Shown here: piece after piece, positions 26,549-35,613 of the stretch
How positions within the stretch are numbered: position 1 is the first letter of the stretch
Layout of the letters: every line of letters begins with the position of its first letter
NCBI GenBank assembly: GCA_024743435.1
Contig: JANSWO010000007.1
Location: 184,603 to 248,602 of the forward strand
Length of the DNA: 64,000 nucleotides
Source: Pseudomonadaceae bacterium
GTDB taxonomy: Bacteria > Pseudomonadota > Gammaproteobacteria > Pseudomonadales > Azotimanducaceae
Direction of reading: 5' to 3'
The notes under the pieces: model-generated
The model's input: the letters and a program-made list of their open reading frames with translations, nothing else
Databases searched by the model: none
What the model was told of the DNA's origin: nothing
Position numbers and translations under genes: made by a program

Positions 26549-26917
26549 TCAGCTTGCGATGCTGAAGGATTCGCCGCAGCCACAATGACCATCTGCATTG
26601 GGGTTGAGGAATCGTAGTGAGCGATTTAAGCCCTCGACCACCAGGTCGATCACCGTTCCCCGCAACATCGGGATGTCCGAGCGGCGCAGGTACAGCGTGA
26701 GATCGTCTGCGATAACGATCGCCTGGTCCTCCTGATCCGCGGAATCAAGATAGTCCAGGGTGTACATATAGCCGTTGCAGCCGCTCTCTTTCACGGCCAG
26801 GCGGATGCCGGACGCTCCGGTTGTCGCCAGTTGCGATCGGACATGCGCGACCGCGTCCTGGGTCATTGAGATTTCCGGATCGCCAATGTCGTTTGGGTCA
26901 AAGCTGGATACAGTCAT
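26549..26917 (-). CDS. sufA: SufA/IscA-type Fe-S carrier
   Basis: An A-type carrier that receives clusters from SufBCD and hands them to client enzymes. The 122-aa protein has the three conserved cysteines: Cys47 in VKESGCNGYMY and Cys112/Cys114 in GHCGCGESF near the C-terminus. I name it sufA because of its operon; ErpA or IscA are related alternatives that sequence alone does not exclude. Confidence 0.9.
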   Translation of the reverse strand: MTVSSFDPNDIGDPEISMTQDAVAHVRSQLATTGASGIRLAVKESGCNGYMYTLDYLDSADQEDQAIVIADDLTLYLRRSDIPMLRGTVIDLVVEGLNRSLRFLNPNADGHCGCGESFSIAS

Positions 26918-26972
26918 GCTTATCTCGCTGTGTTCTCCGCTTGGAGCAGCTGTGGAGGGCTTGCGAAAGCGT

Positions 26973-28181
26973 TCATAGAAACGTTACCGCTTTCTCGACA
27001 CCCTTGATCAGCCTCTCAACGTCACTTTGGTCATTGTACAGGGCGAATGATGCCCGGATAGTGCCCGGTAGCCCAAGTGCTTGCATCAGGGGCATCGTGC
27101 AATGGTGCCCCGTGCGAACGGCGATCCCCTGCTGGTCGAGCAAGGTGCCAATGTCCTGCGGGTGCCCAGCGGATGAGACGAAGGAGACCACTGAAGTGTG
27201 CTCGCTCGGCTCAGCCACAATGCGAATGCTTTCAATTTGCGCAAGCCCGGAGCGCGCCTGCGCCACCAGGTCATGCTCATGTTTGCGTAGCGCGGACTGA
27301 TCAAAGCTGCGCAGGTATTGCAGCGCGGCCGCCAGACCAACAGCGCCACCGACGTTTGGCGTGCCCGCTTCAAAGCGATACGGCAGCACGTTGTAGGTAC
27401 TCGCCTCGATAGTTACGTGTTCGATCATCTCACCGCCACCTTGCCAGGCTGGCAGTGCATCGAAAGCATCGAAGCGCCCCCACAACACACCGATTCCCAT
27501 GGGGGCGTAGGCTTTGTGCCCAGACAGCGCGTAGTAGTCGCAGCCAATGGCCTGCACATCCACATCGATGTGAGCAGTTGCCTGGGCTCCATCAATAACA
27601 ACTACGGCGCCCACCGCGCGGGCGAGCTGCGTAATCTGTTTTACTGGATTAACCGTGCCCAACGCATTGGAAACATGGCCGATGCTGACAACGGCGGTAC
27701 GCTCATTCAGTTTGGCGCGAAAGTCCTGCATGTCCAGCTCGCCACCTGGAGTGACGCAAGCCGCGACGAGCCGGGCACCACTTCGCTGGCAGGCCATCTG
27801 CCAAGGCACGATATTCGAGTGGTGCTCGAGTTCGGAGATGAGAATCTCATCACCGGGGGCGAGGCCCGCCGCAAGCCCAGCGGCGACGAGGTTAATGCTT
27901 TCGGTAGTGCCTCGTGTGAAGACAATCTCGTCGTTACGATTTGCATTCAGGAATGCTGCAACCGTTGCCCGCGAAGATTCGAAGGCATCCGTCGCCGATT
28001 CGGCAAGTTTGTGCGCAGCCCGATGCACGTTAGCGTTCGACTCCCGATAATAGGCGTCCACCGCACGTAGTACGCAATCTGGTTTCTGGCTGGTGGCCGC
28101 GCTATCCAGGTAGGCATCCGACGCCTGGGCGATCAGCGGAAAGTCAGCGCGCGCAGAGGTGATGTCAGTTCTGAGTGTCAT
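26973..28181 (-). CDS. sufS: SufS, cysteine desulfurase
   Basis: SufS removes sulfur from cysteine with PLP and passes it to SufE. The PLP lysine is in YALSGHKAYAPMGIG and the active cysteine in VRTGHHCTMPLM, the class II desulfurase pattern. From ATG at 28181 the product is 402 aa, the usual length; a longer TTG start at 28220 would overlap sufD more. As chosen it overlaps the end of sufD by 17 bases. Confidence 0.95.
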   Translation of the reverse strand: MTLRTDITSARADFPLIAQASDAYLDSAATSQKPDCVLRAVDAYYRESNANVHRAAHKLAESATDAFESSRATVAAFLNANRNDEIVFTRGTTESINLVAAGLAAGLAPGDEILISELEHHSNIVPWQMACQRSGARLVAACVTPGGELDMQDFRAKLNERTAVVSIGHVSNALGTVNPVKQITQLARAVGAVVVIDGAQATAHIDVDVQAIGCDYYALSGHKAYAPMGIGVLWGRFDAFDALPAWQGGGEMIEHVTIEASTYNVLPYRFEAGTPNVGGAVGLAAALQYLRSFDQSALRKHEHDLVAQARSGLAQIESIRIVAEPSEHTSVVSFVSSAGHPQDIGTLLDQQGIAVRTGHHCTMPLMQALGLPGTIRASFALYNDQSDVERLIKGVEKAVTFL

Positions 28182-29202
28182 GAACTGCCTCGTCAAATGC
28201 GGCCAGGGCTTCCGTCGCAAAGTCTCCTTTGACCGTTTGGGCGAGAAAGGCGCGCACCAGTGTCTGCCTTGCCTGCCGTTCTCCTATGCCACGACTGCGC
28301 AAGTAAAACAGGGCGTCTTCATCCAGCCGGCCTACGGTTGCGCCGTGTGCGCAGCGGACATCATCGGCGTAGATCTCAAGCTCCGGTTTCGCGTTGACCT
28401 CCGCGTTGTCGGCCAGCAACAGATTGCGGCAGGACAGATTCGCATTGCTGCGTTGCGCATCCGGCACGATGTGGATCCGTCCGATACAGGTCGATTTTGC
28501 TTTCGCCTGGGCTACGGCATGCGCTCGAATGGTGCTTTGACAGTCAGGCACTTCATGAACCACCTCCAGCGTCAGGTCATGGTGGCGGCCGCTGGCGAGG
28601 GCACATGCGCTATCGAACAGCAGGGTGGCGTGTGCTCCCGCCAGTTTGATTCGGCAATCGAAGCGCTGAGTATCGCCGCCGAGCGCATAGTGCATCAGCT
28701 GATAGTGAGCATCTTTGCCGATGCTGACGTCCGTCAGATGCCAGAGACTGTTGCTGTGGGTGCACAGTCGTTCGTGGCTCAGATGAGCGCCAGCCTCCAG
28801 AGTGATATTGATGATCTGAGATTGAAATGGGCTCGGGTAGCGTTCAATCAGGCGCGCGTGTACGCCAGCTTCGACAAAGACGTTCAGTTGCTGGTGGCCA
28901 AAGGCGATGGTCCGAACTTCGTAGTCGCCGGACGTGCTGATCACCAGTTGTCGTGGAGAGCACGCCTGGGCACTGATGAGCCCCAGTGGAAAGCTTGCGC
29001 TGTCGGTTTGATCCGGGCTCGGTGTGAGCTGTGCTTCACCGGTTCCGGCGAGTTCCCAGCCTCCGGGTTCCGAGGAGAACGTATTAAGGAGGCGCCTGAG
29101 GGGCGTGTATTTCCACGCCTCTCGCACGCGGCCCTCGTCAAGGCGCGCAGCTAGCGCATCAGCGCCCGGCAGAGACTCCCAGGTGCTCATTGCGTCAGCC
29201 AT
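28165..29202 (-). CDS. sufD: SufD, Fe-S scaffold subunit
   Basis: SufD pairs with SufB and SufC in the SufBC2D scaffold, where it helps iron entry. The 345-aa protein starts with EAWKYTPLRRLL, a typical SufD N-terminal motif, and ends with the conserved HGATVGRLDEDALFYLRSRG stretch, which contains the His used at the SufB-SufD interface. ATG at 29202 has AAGGG about 6 bases upstream; ATG at 29190 would give an ATGA overlap with sufC and is nearly as good. Confidence 0.94.
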   Translation of the reverse strand: MADAMSTWESLPGADALAARLDEGRVREAWKYTPLRRLLNTFSSEPGGWELAGTGEAQLTPSPDQTDSASFPLGLISAQACSPRQLVISTSGDYEVRTIAFGHQQLNVFVEAGVHARLIERYPSPFQSQIINITLEAGAHLSHERLCTHSNSLWHLTDVSIGKDAHYQLMHYALGGDTQRFDCRIKLAGAHATLLFDSACALASGRHHDLTLEVVHEVPDCQSTIRAHAVAQAKAKSTCIGRIHIVPDAQRSNANLSCRNLLLADNAEVNAKPELEIYADDVRCAHGATVGRLDEDALFYLRSRGIGERQARQTLVRAFLAQTVKGDFATEALAAFDEAVHDTQN

Positions 29203-29933
29203 CCGTAGCCCTTGGCTTCCAGTTCCAGTGCGAGAGATGCATCCCCCGAACGGATGATCTGTCCGCCAGATAGCACGTGTACAAAATCTGGCTTTATGTA
29301 GTCGAGCAGCCGTTGGTAGTGCGTAATCATCAGCACGGCGCGGTCTTCGCGCAGGAAGCTGTTGACGCCTCGGGAAACGACTTGCAGTGCATCGATATCC
29401 AGGCCGGAATCCGTTTCGTCGAGTAGTGCAAGGCTCGGCTCCAGTGCGAGCAGTTGCAGAATCTCATTGCGTTTCTTCTCGCCGCCGGAGAAGCCCTCGT
29501 TGACACCGCGCTTGAGGAAGTCTGTATCCAGCGACAGCTCGCCGGCAATTTCCCGAATTCGCTTCATGAAGGCAGCGGCCGACAACGGCTCATCGCCACG
29601 AGCAGCCGCGAGGCTGTCGACGGAAGCCTTCAGGAATTCCATGTTGCTAACGCCGGGAATTTCAACCGGGTATTGAAAAGCAAGAAACACGCCCGCCTGG
29701 GCTCGCTCTTCAACTTCCATATCCAGAATTGACTGGCCATTCAGGCGCACATCGCCCTTGGTTACGGTGTAACCGGGGCGTCCGGCAACGACGTTCGAAA
29801 GGGTGCTTTTGCCGGAACCGTTGGGCCCCATGATGGCGTGAACTTCGCCGGCGTTGATCGTTAACTCGACACCCTTGAGAATGTTTGTGCCTGCGACGTC
29901 CGCATGCAGGTTGCTGATTTCAAGCAGGCTCAT
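29187..29933 (-). CDS. sufC: SufC, Fe-S assembly ATPase
   Basis: SufC is the ABC-type ATPase that drives shape changes in the SufBC2D scaffold. The 248-aa protein has Walker [11 protein letters not shown], signature region [20 protein letters not shown], Walker [18 protein letters not shown] and the switch His in [12 protein letters not shown]. There is no membrane segment, as expected for a cytosolic ABC protein. Overlaps sufB and sufD by a few bases. Confidence 0.97.
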   Translation of the reverse strand: MSLLEISNLHADVAGTNILKGVELTINAGEVHAIMGPNGSGKSTLSNVVAGRPGYTVTKGDVRLNGQSILDMEVEERAQAGVFLAFQYPVEIPGVSNMEFLKASVDSLAAARGDEPLSAAAFMKRIREIAGELSLDTDFLKRGVNEGFSGGEKKRNEILQLLALEPSLALLDETDSGLDIDALQVVSRGVNSFLREDRAVLMITHYQRLLDYIKPDFVHVLSGGQIIRSGDASLALELEAKGYGWLTQ

Positions 29934-31408
29934 CCGACCGCTCCTTCCAGGGATACTTCAAGCAGCTTTCCTGCCTCCACGGCGAACTCCATTGGCAGTT
30001 CTCGAAACACGTCTTTGCAGAACCCGCTGACGATCATGGCAACGGCCTTTTCGGTATCGATGCCCCGCTGCTGACACAGGAACAGTTGGTCGTCGCTGAC
30101 TTTTGACGTGGTGGCTTCGTGTTCTACGGTCGCCGAGGGCGTTTTGCTCTCGATGTATGGAAACGTGTGCGCACCGCATTCATCGCCAATGAGCAGAGAA
30201 TCACATTGGGTGAAATTTCGTGCGCCTCGAGCGTTTGGTGACATACGCACGAGGCCGCGATAGCAGTTTTCGCTGCGTCCCGCGCTGATGCCTTTCGAGA
30301 TGATCGTGCTCTTGGTGTTTTGGCCCAGGTGAATCATCTTGGTTCCTGTGTCCGCCTGTTGCCGATTATTGGTCAGTGCTACGGAATAGAACTCCCCGAC
30401 GCTGTCGTTGCCTCTCAGAATCACCGACGGATACTTCCAGGTAATGGCTGAGCCGGTTTCCACCTGCGTCCACGATATCTTCGAGCGATCGCCGAGGCAG
30501 GCGCCGCGCTTGGTGACAAAATTGTAGATACCGCCCTTGCCGTCTTTGTCGCCGGGATACCAGTTCTGAACGGTCGAGTACTTGATCTCAGCATCTTCCA
30601 TTGCAACCAGTTCAACGACGGCAGCGTGCAGCTGATTCTCATCGCGCATAGGTGCCGTACAGCCTTCAAGGTAGGAGACGTAACTGCCTTTCTCCGCCAC
30701 GATGAGTGTGCGTTCGAACTGGCCAGTATTGCGCTCGTTGATTCTGAAGTAGGTGGACAGCTCCATTGGGCAACGTACGCCTTCCGGGATGTAGACGAAC
30801 GAGCCATCGCTGAAAACCGCTGAATTCAGCGTTGTGTAGTAGTTGTCAGTCATTGGGACAACCGAGCCCAGGTATTTCTGCACGAGCTCGGGATAGTCCT
30901 GAACGGCCTCGGACAGCGAGCAGAAAATCACGCCGGCTTCGGCCAGGCGATCACGGAAAGTAGTGGCGACAGAGACGCTGTCGAACACGGCGTCAACGGC
31001 GACATTGCTGGAGTTGATAACCCCCGCCAGCATCTCCTGTTCATGCAGAGGAATACCCAGCTTGTCATAGGTCGCAAGCAGCTCCGGATCAACCTCGTCC
31101 AGCGACTTGGGGCCATCCGCCATACTCTTTGGCGACGAGTAGTAGGAGATGCTCTGATAGTCGATCTCTGGAAACTGTACGTGCGCCCACTGGGGTGGCT
31201 TTTGCTTTTGCCAGTGAGCGAAGGCTTTGAGCCGCCATTCGGTTAGCCATTGTGGCTCTTCCTTGCGCTTGGAGATGAAGCGCACGACGGATTCGTCCAA
31301 GCCAGGGGGAATGGTGTCCGATTCGATATCGGTCACAAAACCGGCTTCGTAGTCTCGGTCGACCAAGGCATCGAGGCCCGATGCGTTTTGCTGGCTCTGT
31401 TCGCTCAC
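29930..31408 (-). CDS. sufB: SufB, Fe-S cluster scaffold
   Basis: SufB is the core scaffold on which Fe-S clusters form. The protein shows the strongly conserved blocks of the family: [60 protein letters not shown] and [21 protein letters not shown] chose GTG at 31408 (492 aa), because the residues after it match the usual SufB start. The longest frame begins with TTG at 31456 and would give 508 aa. First gene of sufBCDS-sufA-sufT-sufE. Confidence 0.95.
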   Translation of the reverse strand: MSEQSQQNASGLDALVDRDYEAGFVTDIESDTIPPGLDESVVRFISKRKEEPQWLTEWRLKAFAHWQKQKPPQWAHVQFPEIDYQSISYYSSPKSMADGPKSLDEVDPELLATYDKLGIPLHEQEMLAGVINSSNVAVDAVFDSVSVATTFRDRLAEAGVIFCSLSEAVQDYPELVQKYLGSVVPMTDNYYTTLNSAVFSDGSFVYIPEGVRCPMELSTYFRINERNTGQFERTLIVAEKGSYVSYLEGCTAPMRDENQLHAAVVELVAMEDAEIKYSTVQNWYPGDKDGKGGIYNFVTKRGACLGDRSKISWTQVETGSAITWKYPSVILRGNDSVGEFYSVALTNNRQQADTGTKMIHLGQNTKSTIISKGISAGRSENCYRGLVRMSPNARGARNFTQCDSLLIGDECGAHTFPYIESKTPSATVEHEATTSKVSDDQLFLCQQRGIDTEKAVAMIVSGFCKDVFRELPMEFAVEAGKLLEVSLEGAVG

Positions 31409-31498
31409 GGGATTTGAGTGTCCTTTACTGGGTGCGTCAGTCGGTTGCGGCGTCAATCGCGCGCTCGCGCGCTTCTTTATGGGTCTGCGTTGCCGCTT

Positions 31499-31527
31499 AT
31501 TCTACTCCTGCTCTATACCCGAGTAAA
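31499..31527 (-). promoter_or_regulatory. Promoter of the suf operon
   Basis: On the minus strand, TTTACT (31522-31527) and TAGAAT (31499-31504) are separated by 17 bases, a good sigma70 promoter. Transcription would start near 31492, about 85 bases before the chosen sufB GTG. The -35 lies inside the palindrome described separately, which is the usual layout for repression. Confidence 0.55.
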
Positions 31528-31539
31528 TTAGTCGGGTAT
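31515..31539. promoter_or_regulatory. IscR type-1-like operator before sufB
   Basis: A 25-bp near-perfect palindrome with arms ATACCCGA and TCGGGTAT. On the minus strand it fits the IscR type-1 consensus (ATA-S-YY-GACT-RWWWY-AGTC-RR-S-TAT) at every position except one: ACTC replaces AGTC. It covers the -35 of the suf promoter. IscR or a related Rrf2 regulator with its own Fe-S cluster would repress suf here when clusters are plentiful. No iscR gene lies in the window. Confidence 0.65.
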
Positions 31540-31689
31540 TTCCGATCGGAATGAATTCACCGCTTTTCCGCATTTTGGCGGAGTTCCCGCTCGGTCGGTT
31601 GCGCTCACCGGGGCAAGACAGAATTGTTCCTGAAGCTCTATCATAGCGATGTCAATTTCGACGCTATTTCGCAGCTGCGGGGATCGAGC

Positions 31690-32334
31690 ATGACGAGAGT
31701 TCTCAATCGGCCGATGAGTGGGCAGCGCGTCCGATGGTTGGCCGTCGCGATCGGATTTCTCATGAGCGTTGGCTGTTCTGATACCTCCTCCAGCAAGACC
31801 CAGCAAGGGAGTGCTAGCTCAGATACGGCGGCTGCTGAACAGGCCAGCCAGGCGGTCGTTACAGCGGCCGAATCGTCCGTGGATACAACAGTGGATGGCG
31901 CGGCCAGCGCGGCTGCCGACAGCGAAGGTAGTCCGGCGTCTGGCGCCAGCGCGCCGGTGCAACCCGCGCAGGCGGTCGAAGCCGCGGAATCTGACGAGGA
32001 GACGAGCGAATCTGATGGGAATCCGACATTCGTGGCTGCGGATTGGCCGCTGGACATACCCCTGCCGAAGTGGCTTGAGGGCAAACCCGTTGTCAGCGGC
32101 GCCGATAGTGTTGGCCTTCGAGCCTCAGGCGAGGCGGATTATCTGCAGAACGTTGCTTTCTTCCGTGAACAGATGCAGGCCTCGGGCTGGACGCTGGAAT
32201 CCGAGGAGCAGCCAACGCCCATAATGGACAGCTTGCGATTCGCCAAGGACGAACGGGTGGTGGCTGTAGTGGTTGTCGCCGTTGCCGGCGGGATTAACGT
32301 GCAGGTCAGTCAGCAGCGAATGCCATTGGAGTAG
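31690..32334 (+). CDS. Hypothetical lipoprotein
   Basis: A 214-aa exported protein. The N-terminus has a hydrophobic run (WLAVAIGFLMSVGC) ending in a probable lipidated Cys29; the residues before it (SVGC) are not a textbook lipobox. An Ala/Ser/Glu-rich, probably unstructured linker follows (about 30-120). The compact C-terminal domain (LPKWLEGKPVVSGADSVGLR, NVAFFREQMQASGWTLE) resembles small periplasmic DUFs, but I do not recognise it. I chose ATG at 31690 because the earlier start at 31624 would precede the signal peptide by 22 residues. It diverges from sufB. Confidence 0.6.
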   Translation: MTRVLNRPMSGQRVRWLAVAIGFLMSVGCSDTSSSKTQQGSASSDTAAAEQASQAVVTAAESSVDTTVDGAASAAADSEGSPASGASAPVQPAQAVEAAESDEETSESDGNPTFVAADWPLDIPLPKWLEGKPVVSGADSVGLRASGEADYLQNVAFFREQMQASGWTLESEEQPTPIMDSLRFAKDERVVAVVVVAVAGGINVQVSQQRMPLE

Positions 32335-32347
32335 CCCTGAAAATGGG

Positions 32348-32361
32348 ACAAGCTGGCTTGT
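32348..32361 (+). terminator. Weak hairpin after the lipoprotein gene
   Basis: ACAAGC (32348-32353) and GCTTGT (32356-32361) form a short perfect stem followed by TTGTCAG, 14 bases past the stop. The loop is tight (effectively CTGG) and the T-run poor, so it is only a candidate terminator. Confidence 0.25.
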
Positions 32362-32418
32362 TTGTCAGCCCGGCTAGACACAGAATAGCGCTCCCGCGAA
32401 TCTCGGCGTTTTCTGTCC

Positions 32419-33048
32419 ATGCCTAAACTCGAACGCATGCCTGAAGATCATATCTATCAGGCCTACGGCATCTATTTGCTGCAAAACCAGCACCGTTTCA
32501 TTCGGCGTCTGAAGAAACTCTATGAGCCATCTGTGCACGGCCACAAGACCTGGGGCTCCAGTTTCCTGCTGATGGACTATCTGCGAGATGAGCCCATCAA
32601 GAAGAAGAGCACGGTCATGGAACTCGGCAGTGGCTGGGGGCCGGGTGCGGTCTACTGTGCCGCCAAGTTCAAAGCCGATGTTACCGCGGTGGATATGGAC
32701 AAAGACGTCTTCCCGTTTCTCGATGTGCTCGCTGCACTTAACGATGTGGAAGTTAAGACCAAGAAAGCCAAGTTCAGCGAGCTGTCGAGCAAACAGCTAG
32801 GCGCTAACAAAGTGATTGTCGGCTCGGACATTTGCTTCTGGGATTCGCTCGCTGATGATCTTCTGCGTTTGATGAAGCGCGCATTCAATGGCGGGGTAGA
32901 GCGGATCATCATCACAGACCCTGGCAGACCGCCATTCTACGAATTGTGCGATCGCGCAGCGAAGAAGTATGACGCGGAGCTCACCGAATGGTATGCAACC
33001 GAGCCCTCTCAGATAACGGGCGAAGTTCTCGAGGTTCGTCCGCGCTAG
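32419..33048 (+). CDS. Class I SAM methyltransferase (METTL-like)
   Basis: A 209-aa cytoplasmic protein with a SAM-binding motif I in STVMELGSGWGPGAVYCAAK (about residues 60-80), motif II DVTAVDMDKDVFPFL and a post-I strand NKVIVGSDICFWDSLADDLL. The D-I-C-F-W segment recalls protein-lysine methyltransferases of the METTL20/21 kind (D-x-x-Y/F), which methylate proteins, but I cannot name the substrate. It stands alone between a lipoprotein gene and the convergent minus-strand cluster. Confidence 0.75.
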   Translation: MPKLERMPEDHIYQAYGIYLLQNQHRFIRRLKKLYEPSVHGHKTWGSSFLLMDYLRDEPIKKKSTVMELGSGWGPGAVYCAAKFKADVTAVDMDKDVFPFLDVLAALNDVEVKTKKAKFSELSSKQLGANKVIVGSDICFWDSLADDLLRLMKRAFNGGVERIIITDPGRPPFYELCDRAAKKYDAELTEWYATEPSQITGEVLEVRPR

Positions 33049-33142
33049 GCGCACAAGCGCGTCTAACCCCGAGGCTTACTGCAATTGGTATGGGGTGCGC
33101 CCGGATATAGGGTGCGCTCATTGTTGGCGGACGAGCTTGAGC

Positions 33143-33844
33143 TTAGGTGGGTGCTCCACGTATGAAGTCTGCGAGCTGATCGGAGAGGTTGCCGCAGGCG
33201 GACGCTCGCACTCGAGCGATGAACGGCAATGGCACAACTACTGCGGGTACGAAGCTCGTGCCTACGGCCTCGGAACTGATTTTGCCCACGGTTTTGCCGG
33301 TGCGAATATCCCAGATTGATGCTTCGTAGTTGCTGTCGTTTTCCCAGGTCAGAAAACCAAAACATCCGGCTCCGCCCGGGCTGACCGTGCAGGTCATGGA
33401 GCCTGCGGAGCTTGTCCGCTCTGTTGAGCCTTCGATCCACACCACATATTTAACGCCGATCTCGCGCAATCGATCAGCCAGGTCCGGCTGTCGTATCAAT
33501 TCCGGCAGATCGCTGGTCTTGGAGGGTGCCGTGCGTGGTTCGAACCAGGGAAACGTCGCGTCCCGGAACGCGCGCTCGTCGATGACGCCGATGCCCGACG
33601 AGGCTCTGGATAGATCAGAATTGATACAGGAAACGAAGTCGCCTTCCGTTTGCTGAGCGGTGGGGCGGGTGGTTCGCCCCAGCACGACAATGGACTCGCC
33701 AGTACCCAGGCTCGTGCTGCCCTGGCGCACTTCCTGAATTGTTGCAGTTACGCAGCCTGTCATCATTGCGCTGGAAAAGAGCAGCGCAAGAGCGCTCATC
33801 AGACGCGTATGCAGGCGAAACGACGGGGCGTGTGATTGGCTCAT
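33143..33844 (-). CDS. Lipoprotein, last gene of the envelope cluster
   Basis: A 233-aa lipoprotein with signal peptide and lipobox MMTGC (Cys31). The mature part has Cys-containing segments (SCINSD, MTCTVSPGGAGCFGFLTW) and a strand pattern (VKYVVWIEGSTERTSSAGSM, NYEASIWDIRTGKTVGKIS) like outer-membrane CsgG/LpoB-type folds, where a periplasmic domain reports system status. That resemblance is by eye only. It overlaps the upstream lipoprotein gene by 4 bases (ATGA), so the two are probably made together. Confidence 0.65.
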   Translation of the reverse strand: MSQSHAPSFRLHTRLMSALALLFSSAMMTGCVTATIQEVRQGSTSLGTGESIVVLGRTTRPTAQQTEGDFVSCINSDLSRASSGIGVIDERAFRDATFPWFEPRTAPSKTSDLPELIRQPDLADRLREIGVKYVVWIEGSTERTSSAGSMTCTVSPGGAGCFGFLTWENDSNYEASIWDIRTGKTVGKISSEAVGTSFVPAVVVPLPFIARVRASACGNLSDQLADFIRGAPT

Positions 33845-34557
33845 GTTTCTGCACCAGATTGGGTGGGCTGTGATGAGTCCTGCGGGGCCGGAGGAGCAAC
33901 GACTTCGAGACCACCGTTGCCAGCGCTGTTGCTCGACAGCCAGTCGCGCACTTCGGGCACGCTGCGAAAGCGTAGCGCCATCACGACCATCGCATCACGC
34001 ATGGCTGCGTCGGCGGCCGCGCGCAGCGCTGAAGTACCTGAACCGTCCATGATGCCGTGATCGTGGGTGCTGGCCTTGCCGTAAGCGGTTACCGGCCAAT
34101 CGATAACGAGCGATCCGTCAGTATCAAACAGTCGCATCTGATACTTGAGCCAGACCTCGTAGACATCGTTCCTGGTTTGCCGCGGCACGCTGAATTGCAA
34201 CTCGGTCAGTTGCGGCGCCAGCACGCCGTGACTGCCAGCCGGGGGGTTACTAATGCTCTCGGCGACTAAGCTGCCTTGAAACAGACCATTGCTGAGCGCG
34301 GTAAACATGGTGCGCTGGGCTGGCCCGAGGCTCAGCCGCCAGGTACCAAAGCCGTCAAGCTCTTCTTCATGCACAAAACTGGTAAGGGCCTCTTCGTAGT
34401 GCACGGCAACGTTTACTGGGAGCCGTTGCACAAGCGGCTCGGGGAAACGGCTGGATTCCAGGCCCACGTTGGCGGTGCCACAGGCCGATAGGCACGGGAT
34501 GACGAGAGCGCTGATACTCAATAGGAGAATCGATTTGATTCGCGCGATCTGCTTCAT
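33841..34557 (-). CDS. Lipoprotein of the envelope cluster
   Basis: A 238-aa lipoprotein: signal peptide with LSAC lipobox (Cys26), then a mature domain with alternating strands (LPVNVAVHYEEALTSF, LTELQFSVPRQTRNDVYEVW, LKYQMRLFDTDGSLVIDWPV) and a helical segment (SALRAAADAAMRDAMVVMAL), ending in an Ala/Pro/Ser tail. I do not recognise the family. The fold pattern resembles DUFs seen in lipoproteins that assemble at the outer membrane. It lies 19 bases after the vWA gene at 34577 and overlaps the next lipoprotein gene. Confidence 0.65.
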   Translation of the reverse strand: MKQIARIKSILLLSISALVIPCLSACGTANVGLESSRFPEPLVQRLPVNVAVHYEEALTSFVHEEELDGFGTWRLSLGPAQRTMFTALSNGLFQGSLVAESISNPPAGSHGVLAPQLTELQFSVPRQTRNDVYEVWLKYQMRLFDTDGSLVIDWPVTAYGKASTHDHGIMDGSGTSALRAAADAAMRDAMVVMALRFRSVPEVRDWLSSNSAGNGGLEVVAPPAPQDSSQPTQSGAET

Positions 34558-34576
34558 TCCAGCCTCTCTTGCCGGT

Positions 34577-35563
34577 TCATCTTAGGTCCTGCAGCCCGAC
34601 AAAGGTACCGTCATTTCGATGCGCCAGTTCCCGCATCAGCGCCGCGAAACGCCAGATTCGACCACTCGGATTCTGCAGGTGCACGGGAAACGCCACCGCG
34701 TGAATGCGCACTCGGCGACGGCCCTCGGCGTCAGCAACATTGATGCGATCGACGGTGTCGACCACAGACTCTACGGAGCTACCGGTGAAGTCATCGCCAA
34801 AGACATAGATGCTGATGCGCTTGTCCGGTGCATAAAAAGTGCTGATGGCAGCCTGAATGCCTTCGACGGGGCTGGAGTTGGAAAACGGTGCCCAGGTCTG
34901 CATGCGTTGCGCGATTGCGTTGCGCCGTGCTGGCGAATCGGGGATCCATTGCGCGCGGTAGCTGGGGAACATGTAGTCACCCATGTCGTTCATGACCTGA
35001 ATCCCTTTCACCGTGGGATAGATTTGCAGTGTCTCCCGCACCTTGCGTACGACCTGAGGCCAGGCGAAATTCTGCATGCTGCCGGAGGTGTCGATGACAA
35101 AGATGATGTACTCGCTGTCGACGGGTATACCGGCAATGGTGCTGTCTGTACGGCGAAAATCCTGGCCGAGCAGCCTTTCCATTTCATCGGTTAGCGATTG
35201 TCTGGCCGCTGCCAACTCGCTTTGAGCGATAAGCGCATCTTCCGCATCTTCGGTTGATGCCACGAACTGTCCGAGGATGTTTGTCCGCTCCTGACGCAGC
35301 TTTGCGAGGGTTTGCAAAGTCAGGTCGAGCTGAGCGGATTGCTCGGACACCTGTTGGCGCAGCACGGCGGTTTGCCCTCGAAGTTCGAATACTGCGTTCT
35401 TGCGAGCAGCCACCTGACCATCGAGGTTGACGATGGTCTTTTCGAGGATGGCGGGTTCGACCGTTTTCACGATCATCAGCAGCAGAATGATGGCGCCGAA
35501 GCCGCAGCAGATTACATCCAAAAACGACAGGCTGAATTCTGAGATGTCTCGACGTTGCCGCAT
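34577..35563 (-). CDS. vWA protein with MotB/ExbD-like membrane helix (1)
   Basis: A 328-aa protein in three parts. Residues 10-33 hold one membrane helix, FSLSFLDVICCGFGAIILLL, with an Asp at position 16 placed as in MotB/TolR/ExbD. Residues about 40-135 are a coiled coil. From about 150 there is a von Willebrand A domain (EYIIFVIDTSGSMQ) with the MIDAS metal motif D158-T-S160-G-S162. The vWA domain sits where MotB has its peptidoglycan-binding domain. It may be the ion-binding partner of the TolQ-like subunit at 38002. The next gene upstream encodes a paralogue with the same layout. Confidence 0.8.
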   Translation of the reverse strand: MRQRRDISEFSLSFLDVICCGFGAIILLLMIVKTVEPAILEKTIVNLDGQVAARKNAVFELRGQTAVLRQQVSEQSAQLDLTLQTLAKLRQERTNILGQFVASTEDAEDALIAQSELAAARQSLTDEMERLLGQDFRRTDSTIAGIPVDSEYIIFVIDTSGSMQNFAWPQVVRKVRETLQIYPTVKGIQVMNDMGDYMFPSYRAQWIPDSPARRNAIAQRMQTWAPFSNSSPVEGIQAAISTFYAPDKRISIYVFGDDFTGSSVESVVDTVDRINVADAEGRRRVRIHAVAFPVHLQNPSGRIWRFAALMRELAHRNDGTFVGLQDLR

Positions 35564-35613
35564 GCTGGGTTACTCGCCTTTCAGGCCGGCGCCGTGGGTG
35601 AAGGGCAGACGAA

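Noticed and set aside
27318..28070. A 250-aa plus-strand reading frame antisense to sufS
   Set aside because: It is the shadow of the strongly conserved sufS frame; the translation has no family resemblance.
28159..29154. A long plus-strand frame antisense to sufD
   Set aside because: sufD is clearly the coding strand; the antisense frame stays open because of codon bias.
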